Positions 16,021-24,325 are shown, numbered from the stretch's first letter. The stretch: DNA of 29,154 nt from Clostridiales bacterium UBA7103 (GCA_002493305.1 DKYJ01000010.1:25198-54351), one strand, 5' to 3'. Notes: generated from the letters alone by a model not told the origin. Numbers and translations: made by a program.

Positions 16021-16671
16021 ATGAAAACTATTGCTGTAATTGATGACGATATTTACATCGGCGATCTGCTGGAGGAGCTGCTGACAGGGGAGGGCTACGC
16101 CGTTATCCGCGCCTACTCCGGTACGGAAGCCCTGCTCATGCTGGAAAAGACCCCTGTCGACCTGGTGCTGCTCGATTTGATGCTGCCCGGACTCAGCGGT
16201 GAGCAGGTGATGGAGCGGTTGGAGGGTACGCCGGTCATCGTGCTCTCTGCAAAGGCGGGGACTGATGACAAGGTGAAGCTCCTTCTCTCCGGAGCTCACG
16301 ATTATGTTACAAAACCCTTTGATAACCGGGAGCTGCTTGCGCGGATATCAGTGCAGCTGAGGGAAGAAAAGAGCCGAACCAGCCTGAAATTTGGTGATTT
16401 GAGCCTCAACAGCCTTTCCCATGAGGTGAGCGCCAATGGAGTGGCACTGCACCTTACTCGCACGGAGTACGCCGTATTAAAGCTGCTGATGGATAATCCC
16501 GGGCAGGTTGTGGCGAAGTCTGCCATACTTGATGGAATATTCGAAGATACGCCCGACTGCACCGAAAGCTCTCTAAAGATCCATATCAGCAATTTGCGCA
16601 AAAAGCTGCGCGATGCCGGAGCTCGGGAGAGCATCGAGGCCGTGTGGGGGATAGGTTTTCGTCTTAACTGA
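16021..16671 (+). CDS. OmpR-family response regulator (ABC-exporter system)
   Basis: 216-residue regulator. The receiver domain has Asp8-Asp10 (VIDDD), phospho-acceptor Asp52 (LVLLDLMLP), Ser76 in place of the common Thr (IVLSAKAG) and Lys98 (DYVTKPF). The winged-helix domain (about 122-216) ends in SLKIHISNLRKKL and AVWGIGFRLN. AAAGGAG at 16008-16014, 6 bases upstream, fixes the ATG at 16021; an in-frame TTG further up is part of the -35 box and cannot be translated. It is followed by an ABC exporter and then by its likely partner kinase at 18486. The order regulator, ATPase, permease, kinase resembles bacitracin/lantibiotic resistance loci. Its likely binding sites are the TCTTWAC repeats starting at 16662. 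Confidence 0.92.
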   Translation: MKTIAVIDDDIYIGDLLEELLTGEGYAVIRAYSGTEALLMLEKTPVDLVLLDLMLPGLSGEQVMERLEGTPVIVLSAKAGTDDKVKLLLSGAHDYVTKPFDNRELLARISVQLREEKSRTSLKFGDLSLNSLSHEVSANGVALHLTRTEYAVLKLLMDNPGQVVAKSAILDGIFEDTPDCTESSLKIHISNLRKKLRDAGARESIEAVWGIGFRLN

Positions 16672-16723
16672 ATCTTTACGTTTTTCTTTACCGCTGTCTT
16701 AACCTATAAATGCTATGCTTTAC
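16662..16723 (+). promoter_or_regulatory. Array of TCTTWAC heptamers: likely response-regulator operator
   Basis: Four exact copies of TCTTWAC start at 16662, 16673, 16685 and 16697 (periods 11, 12 and 12 bases). A related GCTTTAC lies at 16717-16723. The spacing puts the four sites on one helix face, as for tandem OmpR-family binding. The first copy overlaps the regulator stop codon. An extended -10 (TGC-TATGCT, 16711-16719) follows, while the -35 position (about 16691-16696) is non-consensus, fitting a promoter that needs an activator. I infer control of the exporter genes by the adjacent regulator. Confidence 0.6.
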
Positions 16724-16742
16724 CTGAAAAGGAGGTAATGCA

Positions 16743-17651
16743 ATGTACGCATTGGAAACAGATAAACTCAGCAAAAGCTATGGCCGTTTTAAGGCGCTGG
16801 ACGGACTTTGCATCCATGTGCCCCAGGGCGCGATATACGGCCTTGTGGGCAAAAACGGCGCGGGAAAAACCACGCTTATTCGCATAGTCTGCGGCCTGCA
16901 AAGCCCAACTTCCGGCAGCTTTTCTATTTATGGCGTACCATCGAGAGGGCAGATAAACAGCGCCCGCGGGCGTATAGGGGCGGTGGTTGAGACCCCATCC
17001 ATCTATTCGGACATGAGCGCGCGGGACAATCTGCGTATGCAGTACAGAGTGCTCGGCCTGCCTTCGGAGGCAGATATCGACAGCCTTTTGGAGCTTGTAG
17101 GTTTATCCGATACGGGCAGGAAAAAGGTTGGTCATTTCTCCCTTGGTATGCGCCAGCGGCTGGGTATAGCCGTCGCCCTTGCGGGAAGCCCCGATCTGCT
17201 TATTCTGGACGAGCCTATAAACGGGCTTGATCCTCAGGGTATAATAGAGATCAGAGAGCTTATTTTAAAGCTCAATCGGGAGCTCGGGATAACGGTGCTG
17301 GTGTCAAGCCACAATCTTGATGAGCTTTCCCGCATTGCCAGCCACTATGGATTTATTAACGAGGGGCGTACCGTGCGGGAGATAAGCGCACAGGAGCTTG
17401 AAAAAGCCTGCCGCAAGTGTATGCGCCTTGTTGTCAGCAGCATGTCCGCCCTCTGCCGCGTGCTGGACGAGAGCGGTCTTGACTACATGGTCTGCTCACC
17501 GAGCGAGGCGGAGGTCTACGGGCAAATTTCAATTTCCCGCCTTGCCGCCGCCATGACCGAGGCCGGGGGCGAGCTGATCGCCGTGCAGGAGTCGGAGGAG
17601 AGCCTTGAAAGCTATTATATGAATCTGATGGGGGGTGCGGCAAATGGCTAA
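16743..17651 (+). CDS. ABC exporter ATPase, LanF/BcrA-like
   Basis: 302-residue ATPase that powers export of, or immunity to, a membrane-active peptide or antibiotic. Walker A GKNGAGKT (36-43), signature SLGMRQR (133-139), Walker B LLILDEP (152-158) with catalytic Glu157, and switch His190 (VSSHNLDEL) are all intact. The Q-loop position holds Glu83 (VVETPS) rather than Gln; this E-loop is known from lantibiotic-immunity and bacitracin-type ATPases and supports the assignment. A C-terminal extension of about 80 residues is typical of BcrA-like proteins. AAGGAGG at 16729-16735 precedes the ATG by 7 bases. The permease gene overlaps its 3' end by 8 bases. The real substrate cannot be read from the sequence. 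Confidence 0.92.
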   Translation: MYALETDKLSKSYGRFKALDGLCIHVPQGAIYGLVGKNGAGKTTLIRIVCGLQSPTSGSFSIYGVPSRGQINSARGRIGAVVETPSIYSDMSARDNLRMQYRVLGLPSEADIDSLLELVGLSDTGRKKVGHFSLGMRQRLGIAVALAGSPDLLILDEPINGLDPQGIIEIRELILKLNRELGITVLVSSHNLDELSRIASHYGFINEGRTVREISAQELEKACRKCMRLVVSSMSALCRVLDESGLDYMVCSPSEAEVYGQISISRLAAAMTEAGGELIAVQESEESLESYYMNLMGGAANG

Positions 17652-18471
17652 GCTCTTATCCGCCGGTCTCCTGCGCCTGAGAAAATGCAGGGTATTCTAT
17701 ATTATCTGTGCTGCTGCTATCGTCATAAGCGGTGCACTGGTTTACAGTCATCACGGGGATTATGAGGATTATTCGGCTTCGCTGAGACTTTGCCTTTTCG
17801 ACCATGTGCCGCTTATTGGCCTTATATGTTCCGTTTTCATCGGCCTGATGCTCGGCTCCGAGTATAGCGACGGCACAGTGAGGAACAAGCTAATCGTGGG
17901 GCATAAGCGCGGCAATGTGTACCTGTCATATGTAATAATCTCTGCGATAGGGGCTGTCATTGTGTCTGCACTGTGCCTGACAGTGACCGTGATCCTGGGG
18001 CTTGCGCTGTATAAAAGCCTTGGCATAAGTGTGGGGGCGCTCATATGGCTGTGCTTGTGTGAGCTTATGATAGCAGCTGCCTCTGCCTCTGCCGCGGCGC
18101 TGGTGGCGGCATGTACGAAAAGCCGCGCCATTACAGCCGTATCGTGTATAATAGCGTTTCTCGCGCTGCTGTTTGCAGGCTCTTATATAAATGGCCGACT
18201 TGAAGAACCGGAGTTTATAGATTATTATGTGATGACCAGTGAGTCCGGTATGCCAATGGAAGTCCAGACCGCGCCTAATCCCAATTATGTCTCCGGAGTG
18301 GAACGAACGATTCTGGAGCTTATCTGTGAGTTTGACCCGGCAGGGCAGTCTATATTGATGTCAAACTTCAGAGCTGCGCACCCAGAGAGGCTGCCGCTGA
18401 TGAGCCTGCTGTTTATAATTACGACCACGGCTGCGGGCTGCGCGGTATTTGGTAAAAAGGATATAGTTTAA
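17644..18471 (+). CDS. ABC-2 type permease of the LanF/BcrA-like exporter
   Basis: 275-residue membrane partner of the ATPase just upstream. Six hydrophobic segments are visible: near residues 15-35, 50-70, 95-123, 132-155, 162-180 and the C-terminal 250-270. A polar loop (about 182-247) lies between the fifth and sixth and probably faces outward. Only one permease is present, so the exporter would work as a homodimer, whereas LanEG systems use two. I prefer the ATG at 17644, 8 bases after a G-rich ribosome site, over a GTG at 17635; either way the gene overlaps the ATPase gene, implying coupled translation. Confidence 0.82.
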   Translation: MAKLLSAGLLRLRKCRVFYIICAAAIVISGALVYSHHGDYEDYSASLRLCLFDHVPLIGLICSVFIGLMLGSEYSDGTVRNKLIVGHKRGNVYLSYVIISAIGAVIVSALCLTVTVILGLALYKSLGISVGALIWLCLCELMIAAASASAAALVAACTKSRAITAVSCIIAFLALLFAGSYINGRLEEPEFIDYYVMTSESGMPMEVQTAPNPNYVSGVERTILELICEFDPAGQSILMSNFRAAHPERLPLMSLLFIITTTAAGCAVFGKKDIV

Positions 18472-18485
18472 AAGGGGAGAGCCTA

Positions 18486-19373
18486 ATGCTTTATTGCCTG
18501 GGCGCGGCGCTTATTGTGATAATTGCGCTGCTGATAAAGCTGCATCTTATACACACAACAGCGGAGGAAATATCCGCTGCCGTGAAGGACATCCGCGCCC
18601 AGGGCTCAAACCGCCTTATCACCGTTTCCAGCCGTGACCGGCATATGCGCGCCCTCGCCGCTTCGCTCAATGATGAGCTGCGTGAGATGAGCGCCCTGCG
18701 CCGCAAATACGAACAGGGGGATATGGAGCTGAAAAACGCCATTACAGGCGTGTCTCACGATTTGCGCACACCGCTGACGGCTATTGCGGGATATATCGAC
18801 CTTCTTGAGCGGGAGACAGACCCCGTAAAGCAGGCGCGATACTTTTCCATTATAAAAAACCGCACCGAGGCCCTGGGAGAACTCGGCGAGGAGCTGCTGG
18901 ACTATTCTGTCAGCGCGTCCCATGAGCAGAGATTAGACATTCGACCAATGGCGGTAAACCGGGCGTTGGAGGAGAGTCTTGCTTGCTTCTATCAGGCTTT
19001 TTCCGGCAGGGGTATAGTGCCGGAGATATCCATACCGGAGGAGCCAGTCGTCTGTTACGCCGAGGCACAGGCTCTTGCACGTGTGCTGGGCAATGTCCTC
19101 TCCAACGCCGCCAAATACAGCGACGGCGATCTTTTTGTGAGTCTGACGCCCAGCGGCGAAATAGAAATCGAAAACAGCGCGAGCGCGCTTGACAGCGTGC
19201 AGACAGAGAAGCTTTTTGACCGCTTTTATACCGTTGAAAATGCCCGCGGCTCGACGGGTCTGGGCCTGAGCATAGCCAGAACCCTCACCGAGCGCATGGG
19301 CGGGAAAATAGAGGCCCAATACCTCGAAGGACGGCTCCATATCTTAATAAAACTTAAAAAAGAAACAAAATAG
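18486..19373 (+). CDS. Short sensor histidine kinase without an external domain
   Basis: 295 residues with a single hydrophobic segment (about 3-23) and no extracellular sensing region. A linker containing GSNRLITVSSRDRHMRALA (40-58) leads to phospho-acceptor His91 (GVSHDLRTPLTAIAGY), the N-box NVLSNAAKYS and the GSTGLGLSIA G-box. Kinases of this build sit beside ABC exporters and often take their signal from the transporter itself. It is the last gene of the exporter operon, 14 bases after the permease stop, with an AAGGGGAGA ribosome site at 18472-18480. Its partner is most likely the regulator at 16021. The D-x-G box is weak (EIENSASAL replaces a clear DNG), so ATP-lid details may be unusual. 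Confidence 0.88.
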   Translation: MLYCLGAALIVIIALLIKLHLIHTTAEEISAAVKDIRAQGSNRLITVSSRDRHMRALAASLNDELREMSALRRKYEQGDMELKNAITGVSHDLRTPLTAIAGYIDLLERETDPVKQARYFSIIKNRTEALGELGEELLDYSVSASHEQRLDIRPMAVNRALEESLACFYQAFSGRGIVPEISIPEEPVVCYAEAQALARVLGNVLSNAAKYSDGDLFVSLTPSGEIEIENSASALDSVQTEKLFDRFYTVENARGSTGLGLSIARTLTERMGGKIEAQYLEGRLHILIKLKKETK

Positions 19374-19394
19374 AAACAAAAGTGCAAAAATATA

Positions 19395-19424
19395 TTGACA
19401 AGATGTCGGATTCTGCGGTATTAT
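19395..19424 (+). promoter_or_regulatory. Sigma-A-type promoter of the GH25 gene
   Basis: TTGACA (19395-19400, perfect) and TATTAT (19419-19424) lie 18 bases apart, about 60 bases before the start codon at 19485. ATGTCG occurs at 19403 and again at 19423, a 20-base period of unknown meaning. Confidence 0.7.
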
Positions 19425-19484
19425 GTCGATAGTCTTAGAGGTAGTATAGCGGAATTTTTATACCCTTGTAAGGAGCATCTTATC

Positions 19485-21248
19485 ATGAAAGAATTTTTCC
19501 AAAAGCTGCTTGCAGCTATCAAGAACGAGCGTATAGAGAAGGCGCTGGTCATTGCGCTGCCCTGCCTGGCGGTGCTTGTCTGTGCGCTGATCCTTGCGCC
19601 TCAGATAAGCGCGATGAACAATCATGGTGCTGCAAACCAGCCCAATGATGTTGTTATCGAGACGCCCAATGTCTCCGCGCCCCAAGCCAGTCCCAGCGGC
19701 AATCCCACTGTTGTGACACCGCCGGTCGCGACTGTGCCTGTGGTCTCTCCCAGTCCCAGCCCCAGTGCTTCTCCCAGCCCCAGTCCCAGCGGTAATAACG
19801 GCGGCAGCGGCAGCACTATTTCCACCCAGCTCAGGGCTGATGCCGGCACGGACGATCTTTATATCACCGTGTGCGACTCAAAGGGCAACGCTATAACCGG
19901 TAAGACCCTTACTCTCAGTGTCAAGTACCCCGACGGGAATACATACTCCTTCAAGACCGACAGCGAGGGTGACTGCTATCTGGTGCGCCTTGAGGCCGGT
20001 GAGTACACTGTGTCCATGAAGGCTCAGAGCGGCTACGGCGCAGCCTCCGCTATAAAGCGGACTGTCACAGGCAGCGTTGAATATCTGCCCATTGAGGATA
20101 TTGAGGCCGTGGTTGAAGTCGTTGATGCCTCTGACGTTACCAGCCAGATAAAGCCCGAGAACGGCGGCAGCGCGCCAACCGGCGGCATTATTGAGGAGAT
20201 AACCACACCTCCGGAAGTGAGCACAGGCGACCCTGTCCTTGACTCCAACGGCAACCCAACCTACAACTACCAGTTCAAGACCGGCCCCAACGGCTTCCTG
20301 CTTTACAGAGGCAGCAGTGAGGAGAGCGGTGTTATCCCAGTTGACGAGGGTCACGGTGTGATTTATGGTCTGGTGTTCGTTCCCGACGAAAGCGGCGACA
20401 GCGTTGATAAGGTCACCGGCAGAAGGGGATACTATGACACGATCGCGTTGCTCAATGCTGACAACAGCCCCGTTTCAGACTATGAAATAGTCGCAACTCC
20501 CATTTTGGGCGGCTCTTCAAAGGGCGGCTGGAAAACCGAGAACGGTAGGACTTATTATCTTGACGCAAACGGCAACAAGGTCACCGGCCTTAAGCGCATC
20601 GACGGCGAGCTGTTCTTCTTCGACGCAAACGGCGTGAGGGCAAGCGCTGTGGGTATTGACGTATCCTTCTATAATGAGGACATCAACTGGAGCGCTGTGA
20701 AGGCTCAGGGCATCGACTATGCCATTATCCGTCTCGGCGGCCGTACTTGGCGCGATGGGACTCTCTACCGCGACGATAGAGTCGACGAGTACATCAAGGG
20801 CGCGAAGAACGCCGGATTAAAGATCGGCGCGTACTTCTATTCCACCGCCATCACCGAGCAGGAGGCGGTCGAGGAGGCCAGCCTTGCTATCAGCATCCTT
20901 GACGGCGCGTCTCTTGACTACCCGCTCTACTACGACGTTGAGCGCTCCGGCATATATCCCGATGCCCGCCACGATCAGATCTCCGCAGCCCAGCGCGGCA
21001 AGATAGCCGTTGCCTTCTGTGAGACGGTTGCCGCCGGCGGCTACACCCCCGGCGTCTACTCCAACCAGAATTTCCTTAAGAACGAGATCGACTTTGACGC
21101 CATTGATGAGTACTCAATCTGGCTTGCAAGCTATACCCGCGACTTTGCCTTCCCCAACTTCAATAAGACCTACAATATGTGGCAGTTTACCGACAGGGGA
21201 CAGGTCAACGGCATCAGCGGCGATGTCGATATGAATGTGATATTCTAA
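19485..21248 (+). CDS. Membrane-anchored GH25 muramidase with Ser-Pro linker
   Basis: 587-residue cell-wall hydrolase expected to cleave the N-acetylmuramic acid to N-acetylglucosamine bond. A short cytoplasmic tail is followed by a membrane helix (about 19-38) with no clear signal-peptidase site, so it is probably anchored. Then come a Pro/Ser linker (62-102, SPSPSPSASPSPSPS), a beta-rich transthyretin/Cna-B-like domain (about 123-198), a region of unknown fold (200-345), one wall-binding-type repeat (GWKTENGRTYYLDANG, 348-363, then LKRIDGELFFFDANG, 369-383) and the GH25 domain (about 388-587). Catalytic acids are visible: Asp392 (GIDVSFYN) and Asp484-x-Glu486 (YYDVERSG), with the ending WQFTDRG...DVDMNVIF. 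The ATG at 19485 follows AAGGAG (19470-19475). It has its own promoter and terminator, so it need not be co-regulated with the upstream exporter. Confidence 0.9.
   Translation: MKEFFQKLLAAIKNERIEKALVIALPCLAVLVCALILAPQISAMNNHGAANQPNDVVIETPNVSAPQASPSGNPTVVTPPVATVPVVSPSPSPSASPSPSPSGNNGGSGSTISTQLRADAGTDDLYITVCDSKGNAITGKTLTLSVKYPDGNTYSFKTDSEGDCYLVRLEAGEYTVSMKAQSGYGAASAIKRTVTGSVEYLPIEDIEAVVEVVDASDVTSQIKPENGGSAPTGGIIEEITTPPEVSTGDPVLDSNGNPTYNYQFKTGPNGFLLYRGSSEESGVIPVDEGHGVIYGLVFVPDESGDSVDKVTGRRGYYDTIALLNADNSPVSDYEIVATPILGGSSKGGWKTENGRTYYLDANGNKVTGLKRIDGELFFFDANGVRASAVGIDVSFYNEDINWSAVKAQGIDYAIIRLGGRTWRDGTLYRDDRVDEYIKGAKNAGLKIGAYFYSTAITEQEAVEEASLAISILDGASLDYPLYYDVERSGIYPDARHDQISAAQRGKIAVAFCETVAAGGYTPGVYSNQNFLKNEIDFDAIDEYSIWLASYTRDFAFPNFNKTYNMWQFTDRGQVNGISGDVDMNVIF
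19747..19794 (+). repeat. Ser-Pro coding repeat tract
   Basis: Tandem CCCAGT/CCCAGC units encode the Ser-Pro linker of the GH25 protein. Such tracts may change length by slippage, but hexamer gains and losses keep the frame. Confidence 0.6.
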
Positions 21249-21262
21249 AATATACGCAAAAC

Positions 21263-21294
21263 GCCCGTGAGCAAAAAAGCTCACGGGCAATTTT
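21263..21294 (+). terminator. Intrinsic terminator of the GH25 gene
   Basis: GCCCGTGAGC pairs perfectly with GCTCACGGGC around six A, followed by AATTTTA, 14 bases after the stop codon. Confidence 0.8.
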
Positions 21295-21302
21295 ATAGTC
21301 TA

Positions 21303-21325
21303 ACTCCCCGACGCAGCCGGGGAGT
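21303..21325 (-). terminator. Hairpin at the end of the importer operon
   Basis: ACTCCCCG and CGGGGAGT pair around a 7-base loop, 10 bases after the stop of the minus-strand ATPase gene. The T-run on the minus side is poor, so it may act together with the neighbouring GH25 terminator. Confidence 0.45.
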
Positions 21326-21335
21326 CTGTTTCATA

Positions 21336-22088
21336 TTAGTCTACCAGCACCATGCTGTGGCCATGGACATCAACGACCTCGGCGTCCACATTGTACACAT
21401 CCTTGAGCGCCTGCCGGTCAATTATCTCCTTGCCGCCGAAGCGGTACACCTGACCGCCGCTGAGCAGGAGAAAACGGCTGCAAAAGCGTAGGGCAAGATT
21501 CAAATCATGAATGACAACAATGGCGGTTATGCCCTGCTGACGGCAGATATCGCTGATCATCTGGAGCACCATGTACTGGTTCTGAATGTCCAGCGCGCTG
21601 GTCGGTTCGTCCAGCAGGAGTATTTTAGGCTGCTGCGCGAGGGCGCGGGCCAGCATGACCTTCTGCTTTTCACCGCCGGAGAGCGTGCTGAGAAAGCGGC
21701 CCCGCAGATGGGATATGCCCAGCTCGTCCATCGCCATATGGACTATCTCATGATCCTGCTCGGTAAAGCTCCACTGCATATACGGCTTGCGGCCCAGCAT
21801 GACAATATCGTGCACGGTCATCTGTGTGCCCGGAACGCTCTGGGCCACAAACGCCATGCGCTGGGCGATCTGCCTGCCGGGGAGACTAAGAACATCTTCA
21901 CCGTTCATGATCACCTGTCCGGAATCCGGCGTCAATATCCTGTTAAAACATTTGAGCATGGTACTCTTACCAGCGCCGTTATTACCCAAAATAGCCATGA
22001 ACTGTCCATCTTCCACGGAAAAATTTAAATTTTTGAGCACTTCCGGGCCGTTTTTGTAATGATAACTCAGGTTTTCAACGCTCAGCAT
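21336..22088 (-). CDS. FecE/BtuD-type importer ATPase
   Basis: 250-residue ATPase of an iron-siderophore, haem or cobalamin importer. Walker A GNNGAGKST (35-43), Q-loop Gln83 (FVAQSV), the class-specific TVHDIVMLGRKPYM stretch (91-104), signature LSGGEKQ (136-142), Walker B ILLLDEP (156-162) and switch His194 (IHDLN) are intact. Its start overlaps the permease stop by 7 bases, so the two are translated together. Length and motifs are standard for the family. It ends the three-gene operon; two hairpins follow. The substrate cannot be fixed; the closest formal annotation is iron complex transport ATP-binding protein. Confidence 0.92.
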   Translation of the reverse strand: MLSVENLSYHYKNGPEVLKNLNFSVEDGQFMAILGNNGAGKSTMLKCFNRILTPDSGQVIMNGEDVLSLPGRQIAQRMAFVAQSVPGTQMTVHDIVMLGRKPYMQWSFTEQDHEIVHMAMDELGISHLRGRFLSTLSGGEKQKVMLARALAQQPKILLLDEPTSALDIQNQYMVLQMISDICRQQGITAIVVIHDLNLALRFCSRFLLLSGGQVYRFGGKEIIDRQALKDVYNVDAEVVDVHGHSMVLVD

Positions 22089-23161
22089 TCCTTCTTGCCC
22101 CCCTTGAACAGAAGATAGAGGAACAGCGGGCCGCCGAGGAAGGAGGTTATCGCGCCGATGGGCAGCACAACGGGGCTGACAACCACTCGGGCAAAAAGAT
22201 CGCCCAGAAGTAGCAGCAGAGCGCCTGCCATGGCGGAGCCGGGCAGCAGATACACATGGTTGTTGCCCACCACGAGGCGGACAATGTGCGGTGCCACAAG
22301 ACCGATGAAGTTGATAAGCCCGATATAGGACACGATAACCGAGGCTGTGACACAGCAGAGCACAGTGTTCACCATGGTGAGCCTGTTAACATTTATGCCG
22401 AGGCTTGCCGCCGTCTCCTCGCCGCTGAGAAGCGCGTTATAATCCCAGCGGTGCAGGAAGAAGTAGAAGCAGACGAAAACAAGGACAACGGCCATTTTGC
22501 CTACATCGCCCCAGCTTGTATTGCTGAGGCTGCCAAAGGTCCAGAAAACAAGAGTGTTCAGCTCAACCTCACTGGCAAAATACTGCATGAGCGTTGTACC
22601 GCCGGTGAACATCGAGCTTATAGCCACGCCAGCAAGGACAATACCCTCCGCCGAGATACGCTTAAAGCGGCTCAGAGCCAGAATAACCAGCGCGACGCCT
22701 ATACTCCCAGCAAAGGCGCAGACGGGGATAGCCAGGCGGCCCAGCCCGCCGACAGAGCCCATGTGGAGGACAATGATGGCAAAAGCCGCGCCAAAGCTTG
22801 CCCCTTGGGACACGCCAAGAGTGGAGGAGGAGGCAAGGGGATTACGCAAAATGGCCTGAAAAACAGCGCCCGTTATTCCCAGCCCCGCGCCCGCGATAAT
22901 GGCGGTGCAAATACGGGGCAGACGGTTGCTTCGGACGATAAGATTGATCTTCTCGTCCGAAGAGCGGCCAAACACACCCAGTATAAGCTGGGAAATGGGC
23001 GTGTTATATGAGCCTGCCCGAAGCGACAGCAGAAAGGCCCCGATGAGCAGCACAAACAGCCCTGCCAAAAACCATATACTGCGCTGGCGGTTGCGTTTAA
23101 AAAGCTGATCTTCGCCGTGGGTCGACAGCTTATCCGCCGATGGTGACAGTGGTAAATTCAT
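22082..23161 (-). CDS. FecCD/BtuC-family importer permease
   Basis: 359-residue membrane subunit with about ten helices. The cytoplasmic N-terminus (1-30, polar) precedes the first helix. Family landmarks include RLPRICTAIIAGAGLGITGAVFQ, NPLASSSTLGVSQGASFGA, EGIVLAGVAIS, ASLGINV and the coupling-helix region GLINFIGLVAPHIVRLVVG, followed by LPIGAITSFLGGPLFLYLL. The start overlaps the 3' end of the binding-protein gene by 32 bases; a ribosome site (AAGGAAG, about 23168-23174) lies inside that gene. It pairs with the overlapping ATPase gene downstream. Substrate class: iron-siderophore, haem or cobalamin. Confidence 0.92.
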   Translation of the reverse strand: MNLPLSPSADKLSTHGEDQLFKRNRQRSIWFLAGLFVLLIGAFLLSLRAGSYNTPISQLILGVFGRSSDEKINLIVRSNRLPRICTAIIAGAGLGITGAVFQAILRNPLASSSTLGVSQGASFGAAFAIIVLHMGSVGGLGRLAIPVCAFAGSIGVALVILALSRFKRISAEGIVLAGVAISSMFTGGTTLMQYFASEVELNTLVFWTFGSLSNTSWGDVGKMAVVLVFVCFYFFLHRWDYNALLSGEETAASLGINVNRLTMVNTVLCCVTASVIVSYIGLINFIGLVAPHIVRLVVGNNHVYLLPGSAMAGALLLLLGDLFARVVVSPVVLPIGAITSFLGGPLFLYLLFKGGKKEC

Positions 23162-24254
23162 ATCCAGCTTCCTTCAAATCGTTATAGGGGTTCACACCGA
23201 GAATAGTCTCGAAAATCTCGCCTATCTTAGCGTCAATGTCCACATCGGAAAACTCCTCGGGATAGAGGACGGAGGCGGCATAGTATGCGTCGGCAAGGGC
23301 GGTGTCAAGGTTGGAGGCATAGGAGCGGAAGGATACCTGCGAGTAAACCTTGCCCTCCTTGACGGCGGTGAGGCTGTTGTAGTAGTCGGGGTGAGCGGCA
23401 TAGTCCTCATTTATAAGGGCAAGGCCGTTGTAATCTACAAATATCACATCCGGATCCCAGGTGAGGATCTGCTCCAGCTCACAGTCAAAGGCCAGCTCCT
23501 GACCGGTAAGATCGGCGAGATTATTGGCGTTTATCAGCACAAAGGGGCCGTAATTAGCCTCCGTGCCCTCAAAGCCATGCAGACCCTTAAAGGACACGCC
23601 GCAGACATAGGTGCTGGGCTTCTCTTCGTCGGGAATATTGCCGGTGCGCTCGGCAAGGTCAGCCTCTATCGAGCGCAGATACGCGCTCAGTTCCTCGGCG
23701 CGAGCCTCCTTGCCGTAGAGCTCGCCAAGAATACGTATGGTTTCAAAGGCTTTGTCGTCAAGAGTAGTGTCGCTGCCGCCGACGCAGACCACGGGGATAC
23801 CAGTCCTGGCTTGAAGCTCATCGGGGTCACACTTTGCGTAGGAGGACATGACGATGACCTGGGGACTGAGCTTTATGATCTCCTCCTCCCAAGGCTCACC
23901 GTTGCCGCCGATTGCGGGCAGATCCTTAAACAGATCGTAATTTACATAGTTGTACATACGATCCATGCCGCCCTCTTTTTCATAATCCTCAACCCCGGCA
24001 ACCAGCTCTTGCCCCTGCACGTAGCAGGTATAACGCAGAGCTCCGACACCGATGCAGATAACGTGCTCAACGGTCTGGGGGATTTCAACAGCGCGGCCAT
24101 TTGCGTCCACGATTATACGCATCTCAGCAGCGGGAGACCCAGACTCGGCAGGAGAGGCGCTTTCTGCCGGAGCAGGGCTGCTGGCGCAGGCGCAAAGGCC
24201 AAGAGCCACAACCAAAGTAAGCAGGAGGGAAATAATTTTAATTGTGTTTCTCAT
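23130..24254 (-). CDS. Iron-complex/cobalamin-type substrate-binding lipoprotein
   Basis: 374-residue lipid-anchored binding protein, first gene of the importer operon. The signal segment (1-22) ends with a lipobox-like LCAC (acylated Cys probably 23). An Ala/Ser/Pro/Glu-rich spacer (24-40) precedes the type III periplasmic-binding fold: RIIVDANGRAVEIPQTVEHVICIG at the N-lobe, SPQVIVMSSYAKCDPDEL, a long backbone helix (about 180-205) and WDPDVIFVDYNG in the C-lobe. The start is the ATG at 24254, preceded by GGGTGAT; in-frame ATGs further up lack a ribosome site. The upstream 203 bases show neither a cobalamin riboswitch nor a clear Fur/DtxR box, so the ligand stays open between iron-siderophore, haem and corrinoid. 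Confidence 0.88.
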   Translation of the reverse strand: MRNTIKIISLLLTLVVALGLCACASSPAPAESASPAESGSPAAEMRIIVDANGRAVEIPQTVEHVICIGVGALRYTCYVQGQELVAGVEDYEKEGGMDRMYNYVNYDLFKDLPAIGGNGEPWEEEIIKLSPQVIVMSSYAKCDPDELQARTGIPVVCVGGSDTTLDDKAFETIRILGELYGKEARAEELSAYLRSIEADLAERTGNIPDEEKPSTYVCGVSFKGLHGFEGTEANYGPFVLINANNLADLTGQELAFDCELEQILTWDPDVIFVDYNGLALINEDYAAHPDYYNSLTAVKEGKVYSQVSFRSYASNLDTALADAYYAASVLYPEEFSDVDIDAKIGEIFETILGVNPYNDLKEAGYEFTTVTIGG

Positions 24255-24313
24255 TTGAATCACCCTTTTTACAAGATGGTCAAATTTTATCACATTAAAT
24301 TAACGCACGTAAG

Positions 24314-24325
24314 CCCCCCTGGGGG
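24314..24325. repeat. C6-T-G5 inverted repeat upstream of the importer operon
   Basis: CCCCCCTGGGGG lies about 60 bases upstream of the binding-protein start, in otherwise AT-rich DNA. It could be half of an operator or a short hairpin. The neighbouring 24327-24380 holds repeated TTTTTCAC/TTTTCAC units and a purine-rich run of unknown role. Confidence 0.3.

Noticed and set aside
17635..17643. GTG start three codons upstream for the ABC permease
   Set aside because: The ATG at 17644 has better spacing to the G-rich ribosome site; the difference is only three residues and cannot be settled by sequence alone.
19395..19484. Upstream TTG start giving a longer GH25 protein
   Set aside because: The TTG is part of the TTGACA promoter box and would not be in the transcript; the ATG at 19485 has a good ribosome site.
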